Assembly: GCA_002368155.1 (NCBI GenBank)
Contig: AP018180.1
Span: 3,784,719 to 3,848,718, forward strand
Source: Nostoc carneum NIES-2107
Lineage (GTDB): Bacteria > Cyanobacteriota > Cyanobacteriia > Cyanobacteriales > Nostocaceae
Length of the DNA stretch: 64,000 bases
Reading direction: 5' to 3'
The stretch's first letter is position 1. Each line of letters begins with the position of its first letter. The position numbers and the translations under genes were made by a program. Shown one piece after another: positions 36,711 to 46,036 of the stretch. The notes below the pieces were generated by a model. That model made no database searches. It saw nothing but the letters and a program-made list of their open reading frames with translations, and was not told the origin of the DNA.

Positions 36711-37139
36711 CTAATTCTTGACTCGTCCGTTAGTTGACTCTGGTAAAATTGCAGTCGGGACGGGTTGAGTAGCGGGAACCTCTACCACTGGAGGAACTGG
36801 CGAAGTTAATTTTTGACTACCACGCTTGCGATTAGAACCGCCAGCTTTGGAATATTCCATGCTGTTTTTACCATATACGGCTGCAATTCCACCCAGCATC
36901 CTTTGAGACATTTCTGCGAGTTCTTTGTCCATCTGGGTTATTGTCTTACGCGATTCTTCCAGATTAGATAAAAGCGTATTATGTGCTTCCACACTAGCAC
37001 GGGTATTCTCAATTAAGCGACTATAGGCTTCAATTGTTAATCCATGTCCTAAATCTAGATTCTCATTAATAGATTTCAGCAAAGCAAGACGACGTTGGGC
37101 TTTTTCCACAGCACCAGAACCGCGAGTTGTCACAGTCAT
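36711..37139 (-). CDS. Hypothetical helical protein
   Basis: The 142-residue protein has helical, Glu/Arg-rich residues 10-85 (VEKAQRRLALLKSINENLD, ESRKTITQMDKELAEMSQRM), suggesting a coiled coil. A basic GGSNRKRGSQK and a Pro-rich tail follow. I do not recognise the family. Its ATG overlaps the stop of the repeat-encoded frame upstream (ATGA at 37136-37139), implying translational coupling if that frame is translated. Two HIP1 sites lie downstream (about 36660-36690). Confidence 0.6.
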   Translation of the reverse strand: MTVTTRGSGAVEKAQRRLALLKSINENLDLGHGLTIEAYSRLIENTRASVEAHNTLLSNLEESRKTITQMDKELAEMSQRMLGGIAAVYGKNSMEYSKAGGSNRKRGSQKLTSPVPPVVEVPATQPVPTAILPESTNGRVKN

Positions 37140-37558
37140 GGGAAATACTCCTCAATTCCTTCTCTTTCAAGATAGTGGAGTGTCTTGATAACTGAGATGA
37201 GTAGTTTTGTTGATTTAATTACTCTCATAATTGGGAGTATATCTGTGTTTTTACTCGTCTGTCTTTGTCTATCAATGGTTTCCAGATAAACGCAATTAGC
37301 AATTGTAGTCTCAAAAGCAGCAATTGTAGTATCGAAAATAGCAATTGTAGTCTCAAAAGCAGCAATTGTAGTATCGAAAATAGCAATTGTAGTCTCAAAA
37401 GCAGCAATTGTAGTATCGAAAATAGCAATTGTAGTCTCAAAAGCAGCAATTGTAGTGTCGAAAATAGCAATTGTAGTCTCAAAAGCAGCAATTGTAGTAT
37501 TGAAAATAGCAATTGTAGTCTCAAAAACAGCAATTATGGATTGGGATGATAGATGCAA
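37136..37558 (-). CDS. Possible repeat protein (heptad periodicity)
   Basis: The 140-codon frame is built mostly from a 21-bp DNA repeat, giving alternating heptads (TTIAAFE and TTIAIFD). A 21-base unit without stops opens several frames at once (two others are also open), so openness alone is weak evidence. In favour: an ATG start outside the repeat, a unique C-terminal part (about 88-140), and an ATGA overlap with the gene below. If translated, the heptads could form an amphipathic helix or beta solenoid. Confidence 0.35.
   Translation of the reverse strand: MHLSSQSIIAVFETTIAIFNTTIAAFETTIAIFDTTIAAFETTIAIFDTTIAAFETTIAIFDTTIAAFETTIAIFDTTIAAFETTIANCVYLETIDRQRQTSKNTDILPIMRVIKSTKLLISVIKTLHYLEREGIEEYFP
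37298..37540. repeat. Tandem array of 21-bp units (11 plus a partial)
   Basis: Eleven consecutive 21-bp units run from 37298 to 37528, then a partial twelfth. Types A (AGCAATTGTAGTCTCAAAAG plus C) and B (AGCAATTGTAGTATCGAAAA plus T) alternate strictly, giving a 42-bp higher-order period. Only three or four point changes occur. Each unit carries the palindrome CAATTG. Confidence 0.95.
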
Positions 37559-37667
37559 TCAACCTTATGGAGAGTAGTAGTACGATTTTCCGTAATTAGC
37601 AACCCAAGTAAATTCTTCTCGGTTAAGGATTTTCAACTAGGAGTTTGGTTTGGGGAAAAGGTGTACC

Positions 37668-37705
37668 CCTGCGGGGAAGCAAGCTACGCGTAGCGTCTCC
37701 GCAGG
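37668..37705. repeat. Palindromic repeat with internal palindrome
   Basis: CCTGCGG and CCGCAGG bracket GCTACGCGTAGC. It is one of several dispersed repeats in 37559-37897, which otherwise holds a purine/pyrimidine hairpin near 37715-37765 and no gene. Confidence 0.75.
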
Positions 37706-37897
37706 AGAAAGGGTAAGGGTTAAAGGTTTTTTCTTGTCCCTTTTCCTTTTTCTCTTTTGCCCTTAACCGACAAGTATTGCAACCCAAGTAAGTTAATCAT
37801 CAAATTCACTTACAGTAGCCGCCACTTCATTTGTTTAATATTCAATTCCGGTAAAATTTAAGCAGCAAGGCTATGCTAGAAAATCTTTTTACAACAC

Positions 37898-38362
37898 ATG
37901 GCAACAAAAAAAATAGAAACTTTGATCACCAAAACTGTCAAAAAAGTGATTAAAAAAGAATTAGGGAAGCTAAAAAAAGATAACTTGGTAATTGCATCAA
38001 ATCAAACTTCTAATACATTGGCAGAAATAGATAAAGTTAAAAATGCTAATTTAGCACTTGCATCAAATCAAGCGCATAATACATTAGATAGGTTTGTAGC
38101 CAAGGTTGATAATTGGCAAGAAAAAGATTCTAGTGAAGAAATTATTGATGAGATATATACAAATGGTTATCTTAGTTTGCCTTCTAAAGAAGATGCAGAA
38201 CTTGAGCGCAAGTTGCGAGAACTAAAGTTTAAACAAGAACTGAGAAAAGATTGGATATTATTTCTTTTAAAGGATGTAATAGTATATTCTGCTACTATAA
38301 TTTTTATATTTGTTGTGTCTGGATTTTACTTATTTACTCTGATTATGCATCAAAGATATTGA
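37898..38362 (+). CDS. Antitoxin-like protein fused to a membrane helix
   Basis: The 154-residue protein starts MATKKIETLITKTVKKVIKK, resembling the N-terminal helix of 35691-35972. Residues about 80-92 (SSEEIIDEIYTN) match that gene's AEEIIDEIYSS tail. Unlike it, this protein continues with a charged helix (ELERKLRELKFKQELRKDW) and a C-terminal membrane segment (VIVYSATIIFIFVVSGFYLF, about 126-145). It may be an inner-membrane protein derived from the same small-protein family. The function is unknown. No toxin gene adjoins it. Confidence 0.6.
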   Translation: MATKKIETLITKTVKKVIKKELGKLKKDNLVIASNQTSNTLAEIDKVKNANLALASNQAHNTLDRFVAKVDNWQEKDSSEEIIDEIYTNGYLSLPSKEDAELERKLRELKFKQELRKDWILFLLKDVIVYSATIIFIFVVSGFYLFTLIMHQRY

Positions 38363-38391
38363 GTCAATTGCTATTGCATAGCATTATTAAC

Positions 38392-38546
38392 AATTCAAAA
38401 TTCAAAATTCGTCTTCTCCCAAAGGGAGAGGCTACGCCAAGGAAAGTTTGACGGCAGTTGCTACAAGTCGGGGAACCCGCCCAACGCACTGCCTCCTCAA
38501 CGGGGGTTCCCGCCGCACGCAACTTTCCGCAAAATTCAAAATTCAA
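38392..38546. repeat. Nested dispersed repeat block
   Basis: A palindromic GC-rich core is flanked by direct copies of AATTCAAAATTCAAAATT at both ends. The same flanks occur at 41337-41419 and 62951-62985. It looks like a small repeat inserted into, or expanded within, an AATTCAAA tract. Confidence 0.7.
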
Positions 38547-38702
38547 GACAGTACCTTGGGATTAGTGTTGAGGGTTTTAGTGACAGCAGAAGACAGTCGG
38601 TGAAAGAGAAGGAGGAAAACAAGTTCTCAAGCGGGTTAAACATTCCGATCACAAGATATCTCGCTTGACGACTAAGTAGTCTGACAGAATTAATTACACA
38701 AT

Positions 38703-38819
38703 GTCATTGCGAATGGAGCGAAGCGGAATGTTCGCGAAGCGTTCCCGAAGGGTAGCAATCGCAGGGTTTGGGATTGCTTCACTTCTCTTCGAGACGCTAA
38801 CGCGAACGTTCGCAATGAC
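38703..38819. repeat. Dispersed repeat with 11-bp inverted ends
   Basis: GTCATTGCGAA at 38703 is exactly inverted as TTCGCAATGAC at 38809. Internal AGCGAAGC and CGAGACGCTAACGCG modules are typical cyanobacterial short repeats. It has inserted next to, or into, an IS5 remnant. Confidence 0.75.
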
Positions 38820-38832
38820 TGTAAATATTTTT

Positions 38833-39081
38833 GTCCGGCTACTTATCTGGGTTGATGGTGGTTTTGATGGCGAATCATGTATGCAATGGGTGATGAATTT
38901 TTGCGCCCAGAACAAACCAAGGGATTTGTTTTGCTCAAAAAGCGTTGGGTTGTCAAACGCAATGCATGGTTGGTTGATGGGATGTTGCCGATGGGTTCGA
39001 GATTATGAATTACTACCTCAGACATCAGAGACTTTTATTTATCTTGCCATGCTCCGTATCATGGTGAGACGTTTAGCATAA
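38833..39081 (+). pseudogene. IS5-type transposase remnant with frameshifts
   Basis: The frame reads WVDGGFDGES, then shifts. RPEQTKGFVLLKKRWVV is found in another frame at about 38905-38960. The first frame then resumes with GWLMGC and RDYELLPQTSETFIYLAM ... RIMVRRLA up to a TAA at 39081. These are the C-terminal blocks of cyanobacterial IS5-family transposases in correct order, so it is a frameshifted relic. Confidence 0.8.
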
Positions 39082-39554
39082 TTTATTACTTCTAACAACT
39101 TTTCAAACAACCTCTCAATGAAAAATCTAGTAGCGCGCTTCTCATAGGTTATTAGTGGACAAAAGTTTCGTATTAAGAATTACAAATTACGAATTATATT
39201 GTTGCTTTTGGACACATTTAAAACTGGCTGAAGCGAACTCCTGATGTGAAAACAATCACAGTAGTATGAAATACAAGGTTTGGAACAACATCTAGTCCTA
39301 ACTCCAGCCTCTACTTAAAAAGCTGAATCCAAATATTCAAAACAACCTCACACATCTCTGGGGTTGTTCTTTATTTTTTATGGGATTTTTATTCAGGTTG
39401 TTTTTATTTTAAGAAAGGGAAAAGGGGAAAAGGGTAAGGGTTAAAGGTTTTTTATTTCCCATTTTCCTGTTAACCGATAAGTATTGACATTAAACCTACC
39501 CAAGAGGACAAAAAGACAAATCACCACAAGCCAAAATTCAGGGAAAATTCAACA
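39082..39554. other. Gene-free stretch
   Basis: There is no coding evidence. It contains a terminator-like hairpin (39341-39379) and the AAAGGGGAAAAGGG purine tract near 39416-39440 that recurs at 30441 and 37715. Confidence 0.5.
39341..39379 (+). terminator. Terminator-like hairpin
   Basis: AACAACCTC and GGGGTTGTT pair around ACACATCTCT, then CTTTATTTTTT. No intact plus-strand gene precedes it, so it may be the terminator of a lost or unrecognised transcript. Confidence 0.6.
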
Positions 39555-40787
39555 TCAAACAGGGACTAATTTGCTATTTTGCAGTTGAATTTTGACATCG
39601 GTATCTTGGTAAATTTCTGCATTCAGGGGTCTGTAGATTAATTCATACCAAGCATGACCGACTTGTGCATCAAATCCTTGTGGTTGACCGCGCATAAATA
39701 GGTGTAGGCATTTTGCAGATTTACCCGGTAGCAACTGCCAAGAAAAGCAGCTTGTATTACCTTCGTATGGGTGTGCGATCGCTTCTATATGTAAACTAGT
39801 TGCCAAACCGTAAGCTGCATAAGGATCTGTTGTGGAACCAACAGCAAACCAATCAGGGACAGGGAAGACTTGTTCTATATCTTGTGTTTGTCCAAGATTC
39901 ATGTGTGCAAAGTATTCTACACCAAAATCAAGATTGACTATTTCTGCACCTTCTATTCTGTCTTCTTGGGCTTTGGGTTTTCCTTTAATAAATAATTCTT
40001 CAATCAAATAATCTGCACCCGCATATAAACTAATTACCCGATACAGTTCACAGACTAAATGGCGATTTTGACCTGTCACCGGATCTGGCCCCATATAATC
40101 GAAGGGTTCGGATGCAATGGTAATAGTTGCACGTACAGGGCCGCTAGATTGAGATACCAGACGATAGGAATGATTGAACAAAGAGACTTGATAATTGGGT
40201 GATTTGGGAGAAGCGATTCCTGGTAAGTGGAGTTTACTTACTTGCATACAGCGCTTTTCTGGATCTTGTCCCAACCATTCACCCATTGCAGCGCGAAATG
40301 GATCGAGAATTTCTTGGCGGTCTAACTGGACGCTGCTAGCTGAACCAGAAAACCAGTTACGTTCATTATCTTCGGGTGCAGGAATGAAATTAAACCAAAT
40401 AATCAGGCGATTATTCACAAACCTGACTCCCCTTTCTCGTCCATCGGCACCGTAAACTACTTCTAAGTATGGTTCACCTACTCCAGGCGGTATGGGTTTA
40501 CCTCTGTCTAAACGAATGAAAGTTGAGGCTAAGACATAATCTTCCGTTCCTGGGGGAATGGGTTGAGATAGATGAAAAACTAAGGTGTCACGGGAGGGAT
40601 CTTCTGGATCAATGCGGTCGATTTGGGCTTTGAGAGGTTGATGTGTTAAGTCGCGGAGGTCGCTTAATACGAGTTCTTCTGGCGAAATTTGAAATTTTTG
40701 GGCGATCGCTTGCCAGGGTATAGTAAAGTTACCGCTACGCCAATAATTTGAGGGATTAAAAACAGTTAATAAATTCAGGGATGGCAT
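39555..40787 (-). CDS. Conserved hypothetical protein, beta-rich
   Basis: The 410-residue protein has no signal peptide or membrane segment. It starts MPSLNLLTVFNPSNYWRSG. The sequence looks beta-sandwich-rich (DTLVFHLSQPIPPG, VRATITIASEPFDY, NLDFGVEYFAHMN). The N-terminal ~100 residues read like an Ig-type domain, and the rest resembles no enzyme motif I can name. A carbohydrate-active or lyase-like fold is conceivable. It is transcribed alone and diverges from the pentapeptide gene across 155 bases. Confidence 0.7.
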   Translation of the reverse strand: MPSLNLLTVFNPSNYWRSGNFTIPWQAIAQKFQISPEELVLSDLRDLTHQPLKAQIDRIDPEDPSRDTLVFHLSQPIPPGTEDYVLASTFIRLDRGKPIPPGVGEPYLEVVYGADGRERGVRFVNNRLIIWFNFIPAPEDNERNWFSGSASSVQLDRQEILDPFRAAMGEWLGQDPEKRCMQVSKLHLPGIASPKSPNYQVSLFNHSYRLVSQSSGPVRATITIASEPFDYMGPDPVTGQNRHLVCELYRVISLYAGADYLIEELFIKGKPKAQEDRIEGAEIVNLDFGVEYFAHMNLGQTQDIEQVFPVPDWFAVGSTTDPYAAYGLATSLHIEAIAHPYEGNTSCFSWQLLPGKSAKCLHLFMRGQPQGFDAQVGHAWYELIYRPLNAEIYQDTDVKIQLQNSKLVPV

Positions 40788-40942
40788 GAGTTTGCCCTCC
40801 TAGGAGTTTTATATATTTTTGACCCTAGGAGAAAAAGTTGAGGAACTCGTGAGGAATCTACGGAATAGACAATTTTTGTGATTAAGTAGTAAAAAAGTGA
40901 CCTACGGTACAATCAAACAACCTATGAGGTTGTCGCTGTTCT

Positions 40943-41332
40943 ATGACTCAAACTGATTCTCAACAGCCCATTAAGACTGCGGCTAAGATTCTAGAACTTT
41001 ACGCAGCGGGAAAACGGAACTTTAGTAAGGCGGAACTGGGTAAGGCTAATTTACAGGGAGTTGACATCAAAGGTGTTGACCTTAGCTATGCCGATTTAAA
41101 TCATGCTAATCTCAGTGGTGCGAATCTTCGAGGTAGCGACTTGAGTTTTACAGATTTGAGTCGCGCTAATCTCCAAGATACCGACCTGCGCGGTGCTTTG
41201 TTATTTTCAGCTAATCTCCGCCAAGCTAATTTAACAGGTGCAAAGTTAGATAAAGCAGATTGCGATCGCAATACTCATTTCCCCAAAGATTTTGACCCAG
41301 TTCAAGCAGGTGTGCAAATTAAGGAGGGATAA
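40943..41332 (+). CDS. Pentapeptide-repeat protein
   Basis: The 129-residue protein has about 13 tandem A(D/N)LxxA-type pentapeptides between residues 30 and 115 (LGKANLQGVDIKGVDLSYAD, LNHANLSGANLRGSDLSFTD). They form a right-handed quadrilateral beta-helix. The N-terminal ~28 residues (TAAKILELYAAGKRNFSKAE) are a common helical cap in cyanobacterial pentapeptide proteins. There is no signal peptide, so it is probably cytosolic. The function of such small members is generally unknown. Confidence 0.92.
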   Translation: MTQTDSQQPIKTAAKILELYAAGKRNFSKAELGKANLQGVDIKGVDLSYADLNHANLSGANLRGSDLSFTDLSRANLQDTDLRGALLFSANLRQANLTGAKLDKADCDRNTHFPKDFDPVQAGVQIKEG

Positions 41333-41336
41333 TACC

Positions 41337-41419
41337 AATTCAAAATTCAAAATGACGCTCTCTACGAGACGCTGCGCGAACGCGGACTCGCTAACGCTGC
41401 GCTAACAAAATTCAAAATT
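41337..41419. repeat. Dispersed repeat flanked by AATTCAAAATTC
   Basis: A core of TACGAGACGCTGCGCGAACG and AACGCTGCGCTAAC modules lies between two AATTCAAAATT tracts, the same architecture as 38392-38546. Confidence 0.7.
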
Positions 41420-41520
41420 AAGAAAGCCTAACTCTATAAGGGCTGGCGAATTTGCATATTTTGTTGAATTTTGGAGAATTGGTGTCAGAAAGACTCGCGT
41501 AGAGGAGTTATTTGGTTAAC

Positions 41521-41556
41521 TGTTGACTGTTAACCGTCAGCAGTCAACAGTCAACA
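41521..41556. repeat. GTTGACTGTT inverted repeat
   Basis: TGTTGACTG and CAGTCAACA, plus a second register, form a hairpin just after the egtD stop. It may terminate egtD. A related GTTGACTGTTGA tract is at 58588-58610. Confidence 0.7.
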
Positions 41557-41567
41557 CCATTTAAAGT

Positions 41568-42584
41568 TTAAGGACATTCAGTATTTGTACATTGGCGTTG
41601 GCAAAGTAGCAAGCCAAACCATGATTGCGGATCAGTCCATACTTGTAATGCTTGGAATGCGTGGGTTTCTAAAACCGAAATTAATGTGGGGATGTGAAAT
41701 TTCCGAGAGATTTCTGTGCGAATTGTTTCTCCTGCTTGTAAGGAAACTTCTAAATCTAAAGCTTCTAGGAAAACGGTTTGATTAACCAAACTCCGCAGAT
41801 GCATTTCAATTTGATTGCTTTCTTGATTATAAAAAGCCCAGTGAGCAAAATTATTGAGTGAAAAATTACCTTGAAATCTTTGATTAATGTGGTTGAGGAT
41901 ATTCAGGTTAAAAGCAGCAGTCACTCCTTGAGAATCGTTGTAAGCTGCTTCGATAATTTCTACCGACTTTTGTAAATCTACACCCAATAAAAAGAATTCC
42001 CCCGGTTTTAATGCTTGTTGCACTTGGGTAAAGAATTTGTGAGTTTGTTCCTCGTTTAAATTGCCTAAAGTACTTCCTAAGAAAATCAACATTCGATTTT
42101 CTAATTCTGCTGAGGGTAGTTCGGCTAAGGCTTGTTCGTAAGTTCCAGCTAAACCGCAAAGTTTTAATTTGGGGTATTGTTCAAGCAAATCTAAAGCAGT
42201 GGTTTTGAGGATACCGCTACTAACATCTATGGGGTAATATTGTAATTCTTGAACTACCTCGCTATATGCTTCTAGTAATAGGCGAGTTTTGCGAGAACTA
42301 CCACTACCTAGTTCTATTAAATGACAAGAGCCTGTCATCTTAGCAATTTCAGCAGCGTAGGATTCTAAAATTGCTTGTTCGGTGCGAGTAGGATAGTATT
42401 CTGGAAGGTCGCAAATCTGCTCAAATAGTTCCGAACCCCGGTCATCATAGAAGTAACGACAAGGCAAAGTTTTGGGATTTTGAGTCAGTCCCGCCATGAT
42501 ATCTGCACCTTCATCGACTGATGCGATCGCTGAATTTAAATTAATCCAACGCAGGCGTGAATGCTCTTTATTTTCAGTCTTCAA
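41568..42584 (-). CDS. egtD: L-histidine N-alpha-methyltransferase (EgtD)
   Basis: The 338-residue SAM-dependent enzyme trimethylates histidine to hercynine, the first step of ergothioneine synthesis. Visible hallmarks are LTQNPKTLPCRYFYDDRGSELFEQI (shown in part; about 34-58), EYYPTRTEQAIL (about 61-72), SAM motif LIELGSGSSRKTRLLLEA (about 88-105), and LIFLGSTLGNL (about 160-170). FLLGVDLQKS and the C-terminal TEISRKFH are also typical. The length is normal. Its usual partner, the sulfoxide synthase EgtB, is not in the window. The gene lies downstream of the glycosidase on the same strand but behind a strong palindrome. Confidence 0.92.
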   Translation of the reverse strand: MKTENKEHSRLRWINLNSAIASVDEGADIMAGLTQNPKTLPCRYFYDDRGSELFEQICDLPEYYPTRTEQAILESYAAEIAKMTGSCHLIELGSGSSRKTRLLLEAYSEVVQELQYYPIDVSSGILKTTALDLLEQYPKLKLCGLAGTYEQALAELPSAELENRMLIFLGSTLGNLNEEQTHKFFTQVQQALKPGEFFLLGVDLQKSVEIIEAAYNDSQGVTAAFNLNILNHINQRFQGNFSLNNFAHWAFYNQESNQIEMHLRSLVNQTVFLEALDLEVSLQAGETIRTEISRKFHIPTLISVLETHAFQALQVWTDPQSWFGLLLCQRQCTNTECP

Positions 42585-42619
42585 TTTTTTTTGCTCTCCT
42601 GGGGTTTAAGTGAAGGATA

Positions 42620-42680
42620 AAGTCTGAAGTATCAAGGATAAAATAATTAATTTTATATTCATCCTTGATACTTCAGACTT
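42620..42680. terminator. 20-bp-stem palindrome between glycosidase and egtD
   Basis: AAGTCTGAAGTATCAAGGAT at 42620 is exactly inverted at 42661-42680, with a 21-base AT-rich loop. On the minus strand it follows the glycosidase stop and precedes egtD. It could terminate or attenuate readthrough. Confidence 0.7.
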
Positions 42681-42687
42681 CAGCTTT

Positions 42688-45396
42688 TTATACTAAAGCT
42701 ATTTCTTGACCTTTTCTATCTATCTCAGGGTCTTGATTTTGGGCTTCATATTCACCAAATTGCTGAATGAGTTTGGCAACTAAACCTGTCCATCCTGTTT
42801 GATGACTTGCACCGATTCCTGCGCCGTTATCACCATGAAAATACTCGTAAAACAAAATTAAATCGCGCCAATGTGGATCGGTTTGAAACTTTTGTGTATT
42901 ACCATAAACGGGTCTTTGTGCAGCAGAATTTTGCAAGAAAATTCGGATTAATCTTTGAGAGAGTTCCGAGGCAACTTCCCAAAGCGTCATCATTTTACCA
43001 GAACCTGTAGGGCATTCTAATAAGAAATTATCGCCTAAGTAATGATGAAATTTTTGCAGGGATTCTATCAGCAGAAAATTCACTGGGAACCAAACGGGGC
43101 CTCGCCAGTTGGAATTACCACCAAATAAGCCACTGCTAGATTCTGCGGGTTCATAATCTACGCGAAATTGGCTACCATCAACATCAAAAATGTAGGGATG
43201 TTCGCTATGAAATTTAGAAAGGGCACGAATACCATGAGGACTAAAAAACTCGTTTTCATCGAGCATTTTTTGCAGTATACTTTTGAGTTTATCCCGTGAA
43301 ACAATTGCGAGTAATCGTCTTGCGCCTATGCCTTTAGTTTCCATACAGGCGACATTTTGCCGTAAGTCTGGGCGATTTTTAATGAACCATTCCAAGCGAC
43401 TTTTAAAGCCTGGAAGCAAATTAATAGTTTCTGGTTCGAGAGTTTCAATAGCAAACAGGGGAATCAACCCTACCATTGACCGGACTTTTAAGGTAATCTG
43501 TTTTTCTGCTAAATGTAGTACGTCGTAGTAAAAACCATCTTGCCCATTCCACAAACTAGCTTCCAGTTCGCCAATTTTGTTCATTGCATCAGCAATGTAG
43601 AGGAAATGCTCAAAGAATTTAGTGGCGATGTCTTCGTATACAGGATTGGTTGTTGCTAACTCCAGGGCGATTGCTAACATATTTAAGCAATACATTCCCA
43701 TCCAACTAGTACCATCAGATTGGTCAATATGTCCGCCTGTGGGTAAAGTATCGCTACGGTCAAATACTCCTATATTATCTAATCCTAAAAATCCCCCTTG
43801 AAAGACATTATTACCTTCAGCATCTTTGCGATTTACCCACCAGGTAAAATTGAGCATTAATTTCTGAAATACTCTTTCTAGAAACTGGCGATCGCTCTTA
43901 CCATATATCTTTTGTTCAATCTTATAAATTCGCCAAGTTGCCCAAGCATGAACAGGTGGGTTAACATCACTAAATTTCCACTCATAAGCGGGAATTTGTC
44001 CATTAGGATGCATATACCATTCCCGAGTCAACACATCTAATTGATATTTGGCAAAATCAGGGTCAATAATCGCCAAAGGAATAGTATGAAAGGCTAAATC
44101 CCAAGCTGCAAACCAAGGATATTCCCATTTATCAGGCATAGAAAGTATATCTTCATTGTAGAGGTGAAACCATTCATGATTTCTGCCTTCTTGCCTTTCT
44201 GGTGGTGGAGGTGGGGTATTGCGATCGCCTTTTAGCCAATTTTCTAATATGTAGTGATAAAATTGCTTACTCCACAGCATCCCAGCAAATGCTTGTCTTT
44301 GCACATTTCGCATATCTGCACTGAGGGGGAATGGCGTAATGCGCTGATAAAATGCGTCGGCTTCTTGTTTTCTATTCAAGAAAATAGCATCAAATTCTGA
44401 GTTAAATGGCTCAAATAAATTTGGTATATCACTCAAACGTAATTTGATAGTTTGGGTTTCACCTGCACCAACTGTTAGCACATAATGAGGTGCAGCTTTC
44501 GTCCCAAATTTATCGGGATTTACTGCCTGTTTGTTACCTGAGATAATATAGTCATTAATGCCATCTTTGACATAGGCAGAGGTATTAGGAGAGCCAAATA
44601 ATCGCTGATTATTGGTTTCATTTTCTGTAAATAAAATTGCGGTTGCTGTTTGACAATACAACCATCTATTACCTAAAGTCGCATGGGAAGCCTCGATAAT
44701 TTGCCAGCTATTAGCGGAATTTAGTTGCTTCAGGCTAGGTTTATGAGTATCTCCATTCCAAGACCAAGTATTACGAAACCACAGCGTAGGTAAGAGATGC
44801 AACGTTTTAGTTTCGGGGCCGCGATTAGCTACATGAATTTGAATCAGAATATCTTCAGTAGAATTTTTCGCATATTCTACAAAAACATCAAAATAGCGGT
44901 CTTCGTCAAATATACCTGTATCTAATAGTTCAAATTCTGGCTGGAGACGATTACGACTTTGATTTTCTGTAACTAATTGTGCATAGGGAAAAGCGCTTTG
45001 GGGATATTTGTACAACGCCTTCATGTAAGAATGAGTCGGCGTACTATCTAAATAAAAGTAATAATCCTTGACATCTTCGCCATGATTACCTTCAGTTCCC
45101 GTCAAACCAAAGATTCTTTCCTTGAGAATCGAGTCTTCGCCATTCCAAAGTGCGATCGCAAAACATAGCCTTTGATGATTATCCGAAATCCCCGCAATCC
45201 CATCTTCACCCCAACGGTAAGCCCGAGAACGCGCCTGATCGTGGGTGAAGTAGTCCCACGCTGCGCCATTATGACTATAATCTTCTCGTACCGTTCCCCA
45301 TTGGCGATCGCTTAAATATGGCCCCCACCTACGCCAATGCGCTTCATGATTCCGGGCTGCTGCTAATCTGATTTCTTCTTGGGTTGAAGTTTCCAT
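42688..45396 (-). CDS. GH63/MGH1-like glycoside hydrolase
   Basis: The frame opens at 45471, but ATG at 45396 ([20 protein letters not shown]) matches family N-termini, giving 902 residues. The protein is a large (alpha/alpha)6-barrel glucosidase. Blocks include [21 protein letters not shown] (shown in part), [39 protein letters not shown], and [13 protein letters not shown]. The terminal [20 protein letters not shown] is typical of GH63/mannosylglycerate-hydrolase-like enzymes. The substrate (glucosylglycerate or an alpha-glucan) cannot be set from sequence. There is no signal peptide, so it is cytosolic. Confidence 0.85.
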   Translation of the reverse strand: METSTQEEIRLAAARNHEAHWRRWGPYLSDRQWGTVREDYSHNGAAWDYFTHDQARSRAYRWGEDGIAGISDNHQRLCFAIALWNGEDSILKERIFGLTGTEGNHGEDVKDYYFYLDSTPTHSYMKALYKYPQSAFPYAQLVTENQSRNRLQPEFELLDTGIFDEDRYFDVFVEYAKNSTEDILIQIHVANRGPETKTLHLLPTLWFRNTWSWNGDTHKPSLKQLNSANSWQIIEASHATLGNRWLYCQTATAILFTENETNNQRLFGSPNTSAYVKDGINDYIISGNKQAVNPDKFGTKAAPHYVLTVGAGETQTIKLRLSDIPNLFEPFNSEFDAIFLNRKQEADAFYQRITPFPLSADMRNVQRQAFAGMLWSKQFYHYILENWLKGDRNTPPPPPERQEGRNHEWFHLYNEDILSMPDKWEYPWFAAWDLAFHTIPLAIIDPDFAKYQLDVLTREWYMHPNGQIPAYEWKFSDVNPPVHAWATWRIYKIEQKIYGKSDRQFLERVFQKLMLNFTWWVNRKDAEGNNVFQGGFLGLDNIGVFDRSDTLPTGGHIDQSDGTSWMGMYCLNMLAIALELATTNPVYEDIATKFFEHFLYIADAMNKIGELEASLWNGQDGFYYDVLHLAEKQITLKVRSMVGLIPLFAIETLEPETINLLPGFKSRLEWFIKNRPDLRQNVACMETKGIGARRLLAIVSRDKLKSILQKMLDENEFFSPHGIRALSKFHSEHPYIFDVDGSQFRVDYEPAESSSGLFGGNSNWRGPVWFPVNFLLIESLQKFHHYLGDNFLLECPTGSGKMMTLWEVASELSQRLIRIFLQNSAAQRPVYGNTQKFQTDPHWRDLILFYEYFHGDNGAGIGASHQTGWTGLVAKLIQQFGEYEAQNQDPEIDRKGQEIALV

Positions 45397-45802
45397 CAGT
45401 ATCACCCCGTGCCTACCTGCACAATAATTGAGTTCCTTGATTTGCTGTCTGGAGTATCCTGTACTTACCAAATATCAGGCTGAGTTGCGACTTAAAATAT
45501 TCTAGAAATTAGCCCAACATAAATACAGCATATACTCAGGAAAAACTCAGAATTATTGCTAATGGGTAATGGGTAATTGGTAATTGGTAATTTTAAAAAC
45601 ACCCAAATTATGATCAGGGTACTGCATCCACTGACTTTTGATGATACAGATATCAGTTTGGTATTGTGCTCTATGCTACGGGATAATTTACAGCAGATTG
45701 CAAATTGGTGAGGTACAGATAATTGTAAGGGCACAGCAATGCCCGTGCCCCTACCCATGTACTTCATTTACCGTAAATACGCTGTATATTAATTGTGTTG
45801 GC
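45397..45802. other. Intergenic stretch with short tandem repeats
   Basis: 45561-45593 carries the heptamer-type repeat GGGTAATTGGTAATTGGTAA, also at 14581-14605 and 60099-60126. A GGCACAGCAATGCCCGTGCC hairpin lies near 45730. No gene was found. Confidence 0.6.
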
Positions 45803-46015
45803 TTAAATTGCTAGACAAGCTTTCAAGGAATAACCAAACATTCTAGACACCTGGCGACGACATATGGGACATTTGTTGATATCCGGTTGATCTGGTGTAG
45901 CACCGATTGGTTGCCAATAAATTTTACTAGTTCCATTGGCGGTGATTTCGACTTCCATGCGGTAACGAATCTTCTTCTTGCAAACCAAGCAGGGCTTTTC
46001 ACTGTATTGGAGCAT
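45803..46015 (-). CDS. Small zinc-finger-like protein
   Basis: The frame opens at 46036, but ATG at 46015 (MLQYSEKPCLVCKKKIRYRM) with AGGA upstream is preferred, giving 70 residues. Two CxxC pairs, CLVC (about 9-12) and CPIC (about 49-52), are spaced to bind one zinc. Small proteins like this are conserved in cyanobacteria without known role. A nucleic-acid or protein-binding function is possible. It is transcribed away from dndD. Confidence 0.65.
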   Translation of the reverse strand: MLQYSEKPCLVCKKKIRYRMEVEITANGTSKIYWQPIGATPDQPDINKCPICRRQVSRMFGYSLKACLAI

Positions 46016-46036
46016 ACTTGAATCCTGTCGTAACAA

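Noticed and set aside
37298-37540. Possible CRISPR array
   Set aside because: The units are contiguous 21-bp repeats without unique spacers, so it is a tandem minisatellite.
37225-37549. Additional open frames on both strands through the 21-bp array
   Set aside because: A stop-free 21-base unit opens several frames automatically. Only the frame with an outside start and ATGA coupling is kept, at low confidence.
38701-39081. Intact 126-codon gene
   Set aside because: The first half is a dispersed repeat and the second half a frameshifted IS5 transposase relic.
45492-45767. 91-codon minus-strand frame
   Set aside because: It spans short tandem repeats and shows no protein-like composition or ribosome binding site.
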